NCBI GenBank assembly: GCA_022340755.1
Contig: JAJDNI010000099.1
Location: 1 to 49,520 of the forward strand
Reading direction: 5' to 3'
DNA length: 49,520 bases
Source: Gemmatimonadota bacterium
GTDB taxonomy: Bacteria; Gemmatimonadota; Gemmatimonadetes; Longimicrobiales; Gaopeijiaceae
Shown: in pieces, positions 24,986 to 33,218 of the stretch
How the letters are laid out: each line of letters begins with the position of its first letter
Numbering within the stretch: position 1 is the stretch's first letter
The notes under the pieces: generated by a model
What the model was told of the DNA's origin: nothing
What the model saw: the letters and a program-made list of their open reading frames with translations, nothing else
Database searches by the model: none
Program-made: the position numbers and the translations under genes

Positions 24986-25495
24986 ATGCCACGCATCGAT
25001 TTCCACGACATACCTGATCAGGGCCGGCTCTGGGTCTTTCCCGCCAGCCGGAGTCTGACGCCATCGGAGGCCGACGCCCTGCTGGCCGAGGTGGACGCCT
25101 ATCTGGCCGAGTGGGCCGCCCACGGTGTGCCGTTGAGCTCCGGCCGGGAGCTGCGCGAGTCCCACTTCCTGCTGGTAGGTGTGGACGAGGACGTGGAGGC
25201 GCCTTCGGGGTGCTCCATCGACGCGCTGGTGAATCGCCTCAGGGCTCTGGGCCAGGAGTTGGGTGTGGCCATCATCGACCACGCGTCGGTGTGGTACCGA
25301 CGTGACGGGGACATCCAGCGGGTGTCACGGCCGGAGTTCCGCCAGCTGGCCGCGGCCGGCCAGGTAGGCCCGGACACCACGGTATTCGACACGACCTTGA
25401 CGCAGATGTCGGCCCTGCGCGACGGGAAGCTGGAAGTCCCTGCCAGGGAGAGCTGGCACGGGAGGACGTTCTTCCGGGGGGCCCTGGACCGCTAA
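24986..25495 (+). CDS. Conserved small protein often misnamed ABC transporter ATPase
   Basis: 169 residues with no Walker motif, so it is not an ATPase despite the name carried by its relatives in Bacteroidetes. Shared features are GRLWVFPASRSLT, SHFLLVGVDED, the invariant-looking SGCSIDALV with one Cys, a RxxFxxLA region and the C-terminal VPARESWHGRTFF. I assign no function. The start ATG at 24986 lies four bases after the AI-2E gene. The stop TAA at 25493-25495 lies at the left boundary of the IS element, so the insertion left the coding region complete. Confidence 0.8.
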   Translation: MPRIDFHDIPDQGRLWVFPASRSLTPSEADALLAEVDAYLAEWAAHGVPLSSGRELRESHFLLVGVDEDVEAPSGCSIDALVNRLRALGQELGVAIIDHASVWYRRDGDIQRVSRPEFRQLAAAGQVGPDTTVFDTTLTQMSALRDGKLEVPARESWHGRTFFRGALDR

Positions 25496-25595
25496 CAGGT
25501 CGCTGAAAGAGGCCGCTGGCGGTAGTGGTAGCTTACAAGCTTCGCGGGAGTAGATCTGGGGCGTAGGAGGACCACTTCTCCCGCGGAGCCCCCGG

Positions 25596-26732
25596 ATGCG
25601 CGGCAAGCCTGATTACCGTCGCAGATCTACTGCCCGATCGACATCGAGTCCTGGATCGCGCCGGACCACCCACTGCGGGCGGTGAAGCGGCGGGCAGACG
25701 AGGTGTTGAACTCGATGCGGAAGGACGTTGATCGAGCCTACGCGAAGCTCGGGCGGCCGTCGATCCCGCTGGAGATGTTGTTGAAGGCACTGTTGCTTCA
25801 GGCGCTGTACTCGATCCGGTCGGAGCGGCAGCTGGTGGACCAGATCCAGATGAACTTGCTCTACAAGTGGTTCGTCGACCTGTCGCTGGACGCGGCGGCG
25901 TGGAACGCGACGACGTTCACGAAGAACCGGGAGCGGTTCGAGAAGCACGGGCTGCTTCGGGAGTTCTTCGAGCGGGTGGTGAAGCAGGCCTATGTAGAGC
26001 AGTGGGCGTCGGACGAGCACTTCACGGTGGACGGGACCCTGATCGAGAGCTACGCCTCCCTGAAGAGCCTGAGGCCGACGGATAGTGGGGTGAAGCGGGT
26101 GAGCGAGGGCTCGGACGACGACGATCCGGGCAACCCGACGGTGAGCTTCCGGGGCGAGAAGCGGAAGAACGACACGCACGGTTCAGTCGTGGATCCTGAG
26201 GCGCGACTATACCGGAAGGGCTGGGGCGTGGGGGCGCAACTGTGCCACGGTGCGCACGTGCTGATGGAGAACCGGCCTGGTCGTGGACGTGAGCGTCGGC
26301 GAGGCGAACGGTCGAGCAGAACGCTCGGAGGCCTTGAAGCTGGTGCGGCGGGCGAAGCGGCGACACAAGCTCAAGATGAGGACCCTGGCAGCGGACAAAG
26401 GCTACGCAGCGGGCGCGTTCCTACACGAACTCGAGTCAGAGGAGGGCGTGGTCCCGTTGGTGGCGATGCCGGACGTGCCGATCCGGAGTGCAGGACCGGA
26501 GGCCGATGCCCGGCGACGTGCGAAGCGCCGCCAGAGGACCCAGCGGTACGCGGTGGCGCAACGCATCCGCAAGCGCGTGGAAGAGATCAACGGGTGGACG
26601 AAGGAGATCGGAGGCATGCGACGAAGTCGACACGTCGGACGCTGGAAGATCTACCAGGTCGCCCTCGTGGTGCACGCAGCGTACAACCTGCTCCGGATGG
26701 GGCGGCTGGAGGCGTTGGCTCAGTCCGCCTGA
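25596..26732 (+). pseudogene. IS5-family transposase, broken by two frameshifts
   Basis: The reading begins MRGKPDYR at 25596 with GGAG upstream, then shifts near 25620 to continue QIYCPIDIESWIAPDHPLRAV. It runs through RSERQLVDQIQMNLLYKWFV, the first catalytic Asp in FTVDGTLIESYASLK and ARLYRKGWG, then shifts again near 26272-26274 to GLVVDVSVGEANGRAERSEAL. The second Asp lies in that segment, and the DDE Glu is in RKRVEEINGW. It ends at 26732. Neither shift has a slippery run, so programmed frameshifting is unlikely. The second could be a five-base deletion between CGG repeats (inference). The protein cannot be made whole, so the copy is probably immobile without help. Confidence 0.85.
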
Positions 26733-26748
26733 GCACTGAGCTAGCGGT

Positions 26749-26777
26749 CTCTCGGTGCCCACGCCGGCACCGGAGAG
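26749..26777 (+). terminator. Hairpin behind the transposase
   Basis: CTCTCGGTGCC (26749-26759) pairs with GGCACCGGAGAG (26766-26777) with one bulged base. No T run follows, so its role as terminator is tentative; it lies in the IS 3' non-coding part. Confidence 0.4.
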
Positions 26778-26969
26778 GCCGAGGAGGGGGTCGATCCGGG
26801 TTGCGGACGGCGCCTCCAACCGACACACAAGGAAGAAACCACCCCTCAACGGGCTGCTCCAGCGACCTGCTGGCTAGCGGTGGCGGGGGCAGGGGGGTCT
26901 CGTTCGCAGGGCCTCGCGACGCTCCAACAGGTAGGGGGGCCGGTTCCCACGCGATGCCTGCATGCCGGG

Positions 26970-27983
26970 TCAGGAAGCCTGTGCGGCGTCCGTCGTCCCT
27001 CGCGCCAGCTCCCCGGACAGGAACCGGGCGGATTCCTCGTCGGCCCAGAGCCGCGGGTGCCAGGGCGTGCCTGCCAGGAAGCCCACGTGACCTCCCGACT
27101 CCGTGAACGCCGGGACGAGGTGCGGGTTGGACCGGATCGCATCGGTGGGGATGGCGTCCCGAGGAAGGAACGGATCGTCCCGGCTGTGGAGGATGACCGT
27201 GGGCACACCGATGCTCCCGACGAAGCGAGCGCTGCTGCATTCCCGATAGTAGTGCGCGGCATCGTCGAAGCCGTGCAGTGGTGCCGTAGCCGCGTCGTCG
27301 AACTCCCGGAGCGTGCGAGCGGCCAGAGCCGACTGCACGTCGATGACGCCCTCCAGGAGAGAAGCCTTGGCGCGGATCTTCGGGCGCAGGGATCTGAGGA
27401 AGTAACGCGCGTACAGTGCCCCCATGCGCGTGGTCTCTAGGAGCCTGCTCCCGCGGTCCAGATCGAAGGGGATGGAGATGGCCGCCGCCGCGTCCACCAG
27501 GCCGCGTCCGCCGTCGTCGCGCTCGCCCAGAAGCTTGAGAAGCGCGTTGCCGCCAAGGGAGAAGCCCAGGGCTCCGACGGGGCGTCCGGGGTGACGCTGG
27601 CGGACAAGCACGAGGGTGAAGGTGAGATCCCCGGTTTCCCCGGAGTGATAGAAACGCGGGGTTCGATTGGGCTCGCCGCTGCATCCACGGAAGTTCACGG
27701 CCACTGGGCGGACACCACGAGCCAGGAGCTCCCGGGCCGCGCTCAGGACGTAGCGCCTGCGGGACGAGCCCTCGAGGCCGTGGAAGATCACCACGACCGG
27801 CGCGGACTCGTGGGGGTCGGGGCCCCAATCCACATCCAGAAAGTCTCCGTCGGCGGTCTCCAACCGTTCTCTCACGAAGTCCGGCACGGCGGAGGAGCGG
27901 AGCACCCTGGCAAGCAGAGTCTGGGCATTGGCGCCCCTGGCCCAGAAGGCCGCGCGGAACCGAGCGGGGTGGAAGGGCAGCAT
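26970..27983 (-). CDS. YheT-type alpha/beta hydrolase
   Basis: 337 residues. The N terminus FRAAFWARGANAQTLLARVLR and ETADGDFLDVDWGP match the YheT/ABHD1-3 family. The oxyanion strand VVVIFHGLEGSS, nucleophile elbow GFSLGGN and the late GGHVGFLAG with the catalytic His are all present; the acid is probably in SRDDPFL. Relatives hydrolyse short or medium-chain esters or lipids; substrate unknown. The start is ATG at 27983; the frame upstream overlaps the divergent gene. Its 3' end lies about 100 bases from the IS, and it is intact. Confidence 0.9.
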   Translation of the reverse strand: MLPFHPARFRAAFWARGANAQTLLARVLRSSAVPDFVRERLETADGDFLDVDWGPDPHESAPVVVIFHGLEGSSRRRYVLSAARELLARGVRPVAVNFRGCSGEPNRTPRFYHSGETGDLTFTLVLVRQRHPGRPVGALGFSLGGNALLKLLGERDDGGRGLVDAAAAISIPFDLDRGSRLLETTRMGALYARYFLRSLRPKIRAKASLLEGVIDVQSALAARTLREFDDAATAPLHGFDDAAHYYRECSSARFVGSIGVPTVILHSRDDPFLPRDAIPTDAIRSNPHLVPAFTESGGHVGFLAGTPWHPRLWADEESARFLSGELARGTTDAAQAS

Positions 27984-28127
27984 GTCCTCGTGCGTCCTGA
28001 GGAAGAAACGTGAAGTACCTTTGTATGATGCGGGCGGCCTGCGGTTCCATCTCCGCGGCGTGAAACGAGGGCGCCGAACGTCGCGTAGGGTTGATGACCG
28101 GCCGATACCACCTGTGGAGGGGGCACG

Positions 28128-30398
28128 ATGGGATCGTCGAAATGGACCGCGATCATCGCGCTGTCCCTCGGGGTCCTCTGTACCTCGCGAGCGGCAGGGG
28201 CGCAAGCATCCGACGGGGCGGACGAGGCGCTCTCGGTCTCTGGGAGCTTCGCCGACGCATGTGCCGCAGCGCTCTACCGCGCTGCGGTGAAGAACCGGGA
28301 TCGTGTCCATGACATGGTGGTGCGCTACCAGGCTCTGGTTCGGCAGCGTATCGGAGCCCGGCTGCGCATGCCATTGAAGGATCGTACGCTCTACCGGGCG
28401 GAGGCCGCCGACCGGATCTGGTGGGAGCGCGACGGAGAGACGGTGGTACAGGTTCTGGCACGGCGTGAGCAGACGCCACTGGGGCTGAATGAACACGCGG
28501 ATCCGAGGGGGGCGATCGGCCAGTTCTTCGATCCTTCGTCCGACCGGCTCTTGTTCGGGTTCGTGGCGACGGACGACGACATGGGGAGGAACGATCCGGA
28601 CGACTTCTGGTTCGAGCATCCCCTGGTCCCCGAAAATCGCGACGACTACCGGTTCTCCACGGGGGACACCGTCACGGTGTCGCTTCCGGACGGTCGCCGG
28701 ATCCGGGCGGTGGAGCTCCGCGTGGTGCCCAAGGTGGCCGACGTGCACCGCATGGTCGGATCACTCTGGATCGAGCCGGAGTCGGGGGCGTTGGTGCGGG
28801 CAGTGTATCGCCTGTCGGATACCCTGGAAGCGCTCCGCGACCTGGCGGATGTGCGGAGGGAGGACGAACGCGGCGAGTTCAAGTACGTGCCGCCGATGTT
28901 CAAGCCGTGGCGCTTCGATCTTTCCATGGTCGCGGTGGACTACGGGCTTTGGGACGGGAAGGTATGGCTGCCGCGCAGCATGCGCGCGGAGGGAGTGGTC
29001 ACCGCCGGAGTCCTGAAGGCGCCGGGTGAGGTGGACGTCAGTTACCAGATGGAGTCCGTGGTCATCGACTCCGACCTGGAGGCCGATAACGCGGCGGCGG
29101 AGTCCGAGACAGCTCGACATGCCCTGCAGCGGATCGAGGAGGAGCGCGGTGATGAGGGTGGACCGGACTATGTCGCCGCCGGCTGGTCCCACAGCGGACA
29201 CGGTTCCGATCGACGCACGGTACGTTACCTGGTGCCGACGAACCGACGGGACCTCCTCACGAGCCCGGAGCTGCCTCCTCCTGTATGGGAGGATGCCCCG
29301 GGCTTTGCTACGGAGGACGAGCTGAGTAGCGCCTTCGGAGTCCTGGCGGATCTTCCCGAGCCTCCCCACGAGACGACGCCGAAGACGCTCCGCTGGGGAC
29401 TCCAGCGCACGGACCTCGTGCGCTACAACCGGGTCGAGGGCCTGTCGGTGGGTGCCAGAGGACAGATCAGACCGAACCGTTTCGTCGGTAGCCCTGTCGG
29501 TCCACTTTCCCTGACCGCCACCGTCCGCCTCGGCACAGCGGATCTGCAGCCCGATGCCCGTCTGGACGTCACCCGGGAGCGGTTCCGCAGCCGCCTGACG
29601 CTGAGCGTCTTCCACGGGCTCGCTGCGGTGGACGAAGACGCCCGCCATCTGGACGTGGGCAACTCCATCCTGGCTGCCATGGTGGGACGCGATGACGGTG
29701 ATTACTACCGGCGCTCCGGCGCGTGGCTGGAATGGAGTCCCCCTGCCGCCGCTCGGCAGACCGTGCGGGTCCGTGCGTACGGCGAGTACCATCAGCCGGC
29801 GCAGACCAACACCGACCTCTCTCTCCTTCACGTCGGGAGCTCGAGCTGGACGTTCCGTCCCAATCTGCAGGCCGACGAGGGCTGGGAGGTGGGCGGCCTC
29901 GTGCGTCTCGAGCCATGGTGGGGCACGGACCCGAGGTCACCTCAGGGCGGACTATCGCTCTTGGCGCAAGCCGCGGGCGGTGACTTCGAGTACGCGCGCG
30001 CGTCTATCGTGGGACGGCTGGCGGTGCCGCTCCCCGCCGACTTCAGGGTGGGGCTCGAGGCCGGAGGGGGTACCAGCTGGGGGCATCCCCCCGTGCAACG
30101 ACACTGGCTCATCGGAGGGCCGACGACGCTGCGGGGCTACGGCCCCGACACCTTCGAGGGTACCTCGTACCTGCGTGGGCGTGCGGAGCTGGCGCACCTC
30201 TTCGACTTCGGAGCCTTGTCGCTCTTCTCGGACGTGGCGTGGGCGGGAGACCGCGACGCGGCGAGTCTCGACGCTGCGCTGACCTCGGTGGGAGCCGGAC
30301 TCTCCATCCTCGACGGGCTGATCCGTGTGGACCTGGGATGGGGACTTCGCTCGCCGCGGGGCTCCCGCCTGGACGCGTATCTGGACGGCATCCTGTAG
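28128..30398 (+). CDS. Outer-membrane protein with Omp85-like C-terminal barrel
   Basis: 756 residues. A signal peptide ends near AGAQA (about residue 26). The N-terminal half (30-330) is periplasmic-type and mentions IWWERDGETVVQVL and a segment VGSLWIEPESGALVRAVYRLSD like LolA/DUF-type outer-membrane-lipid modules (inference). From about residue 430 to the end, alternating hydrophobic strands and the motif GGPTTLRGYGPDTFEGTSYLRGRAEL mark a BamA/Omp85-type barrel, where RGY lies on the inner loop. Not BamA itself: POTRA repeats are not evident. It is the first of three consecutive envelope genes. The start is ATG at 28128 with GGAGG upstream. Confidence 0.75.
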   Translation: MGSSKWTAIIALSLGVLCTSRAAGAQASDGADEALSVSGSFADACAAALYRAAVKNRDRVHDMVVRYQALVRQRIGARLRMPLKDRTLYRAEAADRIWWERDGETVVQVLARREQTPLGLNEHADPRGAIGQFFDPSSDRLLFGFVATDDDMGRNDPDDFWFEHPLVPENRDDYRFSTGDTVTVSLPDGRRIRAVELRVVPKVADVHRMVGSLWIEPESGALVRAVYRLSDTLEALRDLADVRREDERGEFKYVPPMFKPWRFDLSMVAVDYGLWDGKVWLPRSMRAEGVVTAGVLKAPGEVDVSYQMESVVIDSDLEADNAAAESETARHALQRIEEERGDEGGPDYVAAGWSHSGHGSDRRTVRYLVPTNRRDLLTSPELPPPVWEDAPGFATEDELSSAFGVLADLPEPPHETTPKTLRWGLQRTDLVRYNRVEGLSVGARGQIRPNRFVGSPVGPLSLTATVRLGTADLQPDARLDVTRERFRSRLTLSVFHGLAAVDEDARHLDVGNSILAAMVGRDDGDYYRRSGAWLEWSPPAAARQTVRVRAYGEYHQPAQTNTDLSLLHVGSSSWTFRPNLQADEGWEVGGLVRLEPWWGTDPRSPQGGLSLLAQAAGGDFEYARASIVGRLAVPLPADFRVGLEAGGGTSWGHPPVQRHWLIGGPTTLRGYGPDTFEGTSYLRGRAELAHLFDFGALSLFSDVAWAGDRDAASLDAALTSVGAGLSILDGLIRVDLGWGLRSPRGSRLDAYLDGIL

Positions 30399-30527
30399 GA
30401 AGCCCCGGGTCGCCCTTTCCCATCGTGGGCCGTCCCCGCACAATAGCCCGTCGCCGGGCGCGGCCGAGTGGCGCGCAACGCACGCCGTCGGAGCCCGGAT
30501 CCGACCCAGGTTCACCGTGAGGGAGTC

Positions 30528-33128
30528 ATGGCGTCGCGTACGGTCCGCCTGTTCGGTCACACCTTCGCACCCACTTCGTCGGTCTGGCCCTTGATGTTGT
30601 CTCTGCTCTTGTTCTCCGCGTGCCAGGCACCGCCGCTCGACACCGACGAGGGGATTCCGTGGGCTCTGGCGCAGCACCGCCGGGAGACTATTTCCGAGCT
30701 CAACTACCGGATCGACCTGGACATCCCGGAGGAGCGGACAGCGCCCATCCAGGGCACGACGCTCATCCGCCTCCAGTGGCACGATCCCCACCGGCAGAGC
30801 CTGGTGGTGGACTTCAAGGATCCGGCGGCGAGGGTCCGGTCGGTGACGGTGAACGACAGCTCCGTGACGTGGGAGCCGGTGAACGACCACATCGTCATCC
30901 CCGCCTCCGACCTCGTCGACGGCTACAACGAGGTTCGCCTGGAGTACACCGCCGGCGACGAGGCCCTCAACCGCCACGACGACTTCCTGTACGCTCTCTT
31001 CGTGCCCGATCGGGCGCACTTCAGCCTTCCCCTGTTCGACCAACCCAACCTCAAGGCCTCGGTAGAGTGGACCCTCACGGTACCGGAGGCGTGGAAGGCC
31101 GTCACCAACGGGCCCTCCGTCGAGCGTTCGGTGGAGAACGGGCGTCAGCGTGTGTCGTACCAGGCCACGCGGCCCATCCCCACCTATCTGTTCGCCTTCG
31201 TCGCTGGCCGGTTCATGGAGGAGCAGGAGCTCGTGGACGGCCGCACGATGCATATGTATCACCGCGAGACCGACACCGCGAAGGTCGCCCGCAACCGCGA
31301 CGCCATCTTCCAGCTGGAGGGGACAGCACTCGCCTGGCTGGAGGACTACACGGGCATCGATTACCCCTTTCAGAAGTTCGACTTCGTGCTCATCCCCTCC
31401 TTCCAGTACGGCGGGATGGAGCATCCCGGACAGATCCTCTACCAGCAGTCGTCCCTGATGCTGGACGAGGCGCCCACGCAGAATCAGATCCTCGGGCGCG
31501 CATCGGTCATCGCCCACGAGACGAGTCACATGTGGTTCGGCGACCTGGTCACCATGAACTGGTTCGACGACGTGTGGATGAAGGAGGTCTTCGCGAGCTT
31601 CATGGCTGCCAAGATTGTGCATCCTTCGTTCCCCGAGGTGGACCACGACCTCCGGTTTCTCATGGCAAACCAGCCGGCGGCCTACGGGGTGGACCGGACG
31701 GAGGGGGCCAATCCCATCCGCCAACCCCTGGAGAACCTGAACGAAGCCGGCTCGCTGTACGGTGCCATCATCTACCAGAAGGCACCCATCGTCATGCGGC
31801 ATCTCGAAGCCCGGGTGGGCGAGGAGACCTTCCGTGACGGGCTCCGCGAGTATCTGAAGGCACACGAGTACGGCAATGCCACGTGGACGGACCTCGTCGG
31901 GATCCTCGACGGTCTTTCGCCCCAGGACCTGAAGGCGTGGAGCCACGTCTGGGTAGAAGAGCCCGGGCGGCCGACGATCCGGGTCACCCGCGAGGGGAGC
32001 GACGTGGTGTTGGCCCAGGAGGATCCGGCGGGGAAGGGGCGAGTCTGGCCCCAGATGCTACACGTCCGGCTGGGGTACCCGGCTCGCGACACCCTCCTCA
32101 GCGTGGAGCTGGACGCCGAGCCGGTGCGGCTGGCCGGTGTCGCCACCCCGGAGCTCCAGTGGGTGCTACCGAACGGCTCGGGCCTCGAATACGGCGACTT
32201 CGTGCTCGATCCGGAAAGCCTGACCTACCTGAGCACCCACGTGGACCAGTTGGCGCCGGCCCTGGTCCGTGGCGCGACGTGGGTCACCCTCTGGGATCAG
32301 GTTCTCGACCAGCGCCTCGGGCCCAGCGTCTTCCTCGAGGAGGCCCTCAAGGCGCTCCCCGGGGAAGACAACGAGCAGAACATCGGACGGATCCTGGCGT
32401 CGCTGTCCACGACCTACTGGCGGCTGCTGAGCGCACAGGACCGGACCGTTGTCGCCGAGAACGTCGAGGATACGGTGTGGTCGGGCGTGACCTCGGACCG
32501 ACCGACCACGGCGAGGTCGGCGTTCTTCTCGACGTACCGGGGGATCGTCCTCACCGGGGAAGGGGAGGCGCGTCTGCGCCGCCTGTGGTCGGGAGCGGAG
32601 AAGATCCCCGGATTGCCCATCTCGGAATCGGATCAGACCGCCATGGCCACGCAGCTGGCGCTCCGGGAGGTGGACGGGTGGAAGGAGATCCTCGACCGGC
32701 AGGAGTCGCGTATCACCAACCCGGACCGCAAGGCGCGATTCGAGTTCGTGCGCCCCTCCCTCGACGCCGATCCCGCGGTGCGGAAGGCGTTCTTCGAATC
32801 CCTTCGAGATCCCGTGAATCGCGCGCGGGAGCCGTGGGTTCTGGCGGGACTCCGGAACCTGCACCATCCGCTGCGTGCGGGCTCGTCCCTCGAGTTCATC
32901 GAGCCCGCCCTCGAGATGATCGAGGAGATCCAGCGCACGGGAGACATCTTCTTCCCGGGACGGTGGCTCGACGCCACCCTGGATGGTCACAACGAGGCGG
33001 CCGCCGCAGAGACGGTGCGCACGTTCCTGGACACGCACCCGGATCTCCCTCCGCGGCTTCGCGGCAAGGTGCTGCAGTCCGCCGATATGCTATGGCGTTC
33101 CGCACGGATCGTGAACGGATGGAAATGA
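30528..33128 (+). CDS. M1-family zinc aminopeptidase, lipoprotein
   Basis: 866 residues. The leader ends in LLLFSAC, placing a possible lipidated Cys at about residue 28, so the enzyme would sit in the periplasm. The M1 zinc site is complete: HETSH at 330-334, 18 residues, then Glu353. The exopeptidase motif reads GGMEHPG instead of the usual GAMEN. The N-terminal beta domain (30-240) and the long C-terminal helical ERAP1-like part are present. Likely role: trimming peptides in the envelope. The start ATG at 30528 has GAGGGAG upstream; longer frames have no support. Confidence 0.92.
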   Translation: MASRTVRLFGHTFAPTSSVWPLMLSLLLFSACQAPPLDTDEGIPWALAQHRRETISELNYRIDLDIPEERTAPIQGTTLIRLQWHDPHRQSLVVDFKDPAARVRSVTVNDSSVTWEPVNDHIVIPASDLVDGYNEVRLEYTAGDEALNRHDDFLYALFVPDRAHFSLPLFDQPNLKASVEWTLTVPEAWKAVTNGPSVERSVENGRQRVSYQATRPIPTYLFAFVAGRFMEEQELVDGRTMHMYHRETDTAKVARNRDAIFQLEGTALAWLEDYTGIDYPFQKFDFVLIPSFQYGGMEHPGQILYQQSSLMLDEAPTQNQILGRASVIAHETSHMWFGDLVTMNWFDDVWMKEVFASFMAAKIVHPSFPEVDHDLRFLMANQPAAYGVDRTEGANPIRQPLENLNEAGSLYGAIIYQKAPIVMRHLEARVGEETFRDGLREYLKAHEYGNATWTDLVGILDGLSPQDLKAWSHVWVEEPGRPTIRVTREGSDVVLAQEDPAGKGRVWPQMLHVRLGYPARDTLLSVELDAEPVRLAGVATPELQWVLPNGSGLEYGDFVLDPESLTYLSTHVDQLAPALVRGATWVTLWDQVLDQRLGPSVFLEEALKALPGEDNEQNIGRILASLSTTYWRLLSAQDRTVVAENVEDTVWSGVTSDRPTTARSAFFSTYRGIVLTGEGEARLRRLWSGAEKIPGLPISESDQTAMATQLALREVDGWKEILDRQESRITNPDRKARFEFVRPSLDADPAVRKAFFESLRDPVNRAREPWVLAGLRNLHHPLRAGSSLEFIEPALEMIEEIQRTGDIFFPGRWLDATLDGHNEAAAAETVRTFLDTHPDLPPRLRGKVLQSADMLWRSARIVNGWK

Positions 33129-33218
33129 TCGCCGAGGCCCGGGAGTGCAGGGTTGTTGCCCTGGATGGGAGAGACGAGAATAGGACGCCCAACGCCGCAA
33201 CCTGAACTGCTTTCGAAG

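Larger units (their letters stand above)
25495..26873 (+). mobile_element. IS5-family insertion sequence, decayed
   Basis: An element of about 1.38 kb carrying one transposase gene. The ends have a perfect ten-base terminal inverted repeat, CAGGTCGCTG at 25496-25505 and its complement CAGCGACCTG at 26860-26869. Partial matches continue inward for about 13 more bases. CTA flanks the element on both sides (25492-25494 and 26874-26876; GCTA if one more base is counted) and may be the target duplication, but the exact ends are uncertain by a few bases. Inside, after the transposase, a hairpin lies at 26749-26777. No passenger gene. Confidence 0.8.

Noticed and set aside
24986..25495. ABC transporter ATPase
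   Set aside because: This is a name copied among relatives; no Walker A, signature or Walker B motif can be found.
25596..26732. Programmed frameshift producing a full transposase
   Set aside because: Two shifts would be needed and neither site has a slippery heptamer or run of A; decay is simpler.
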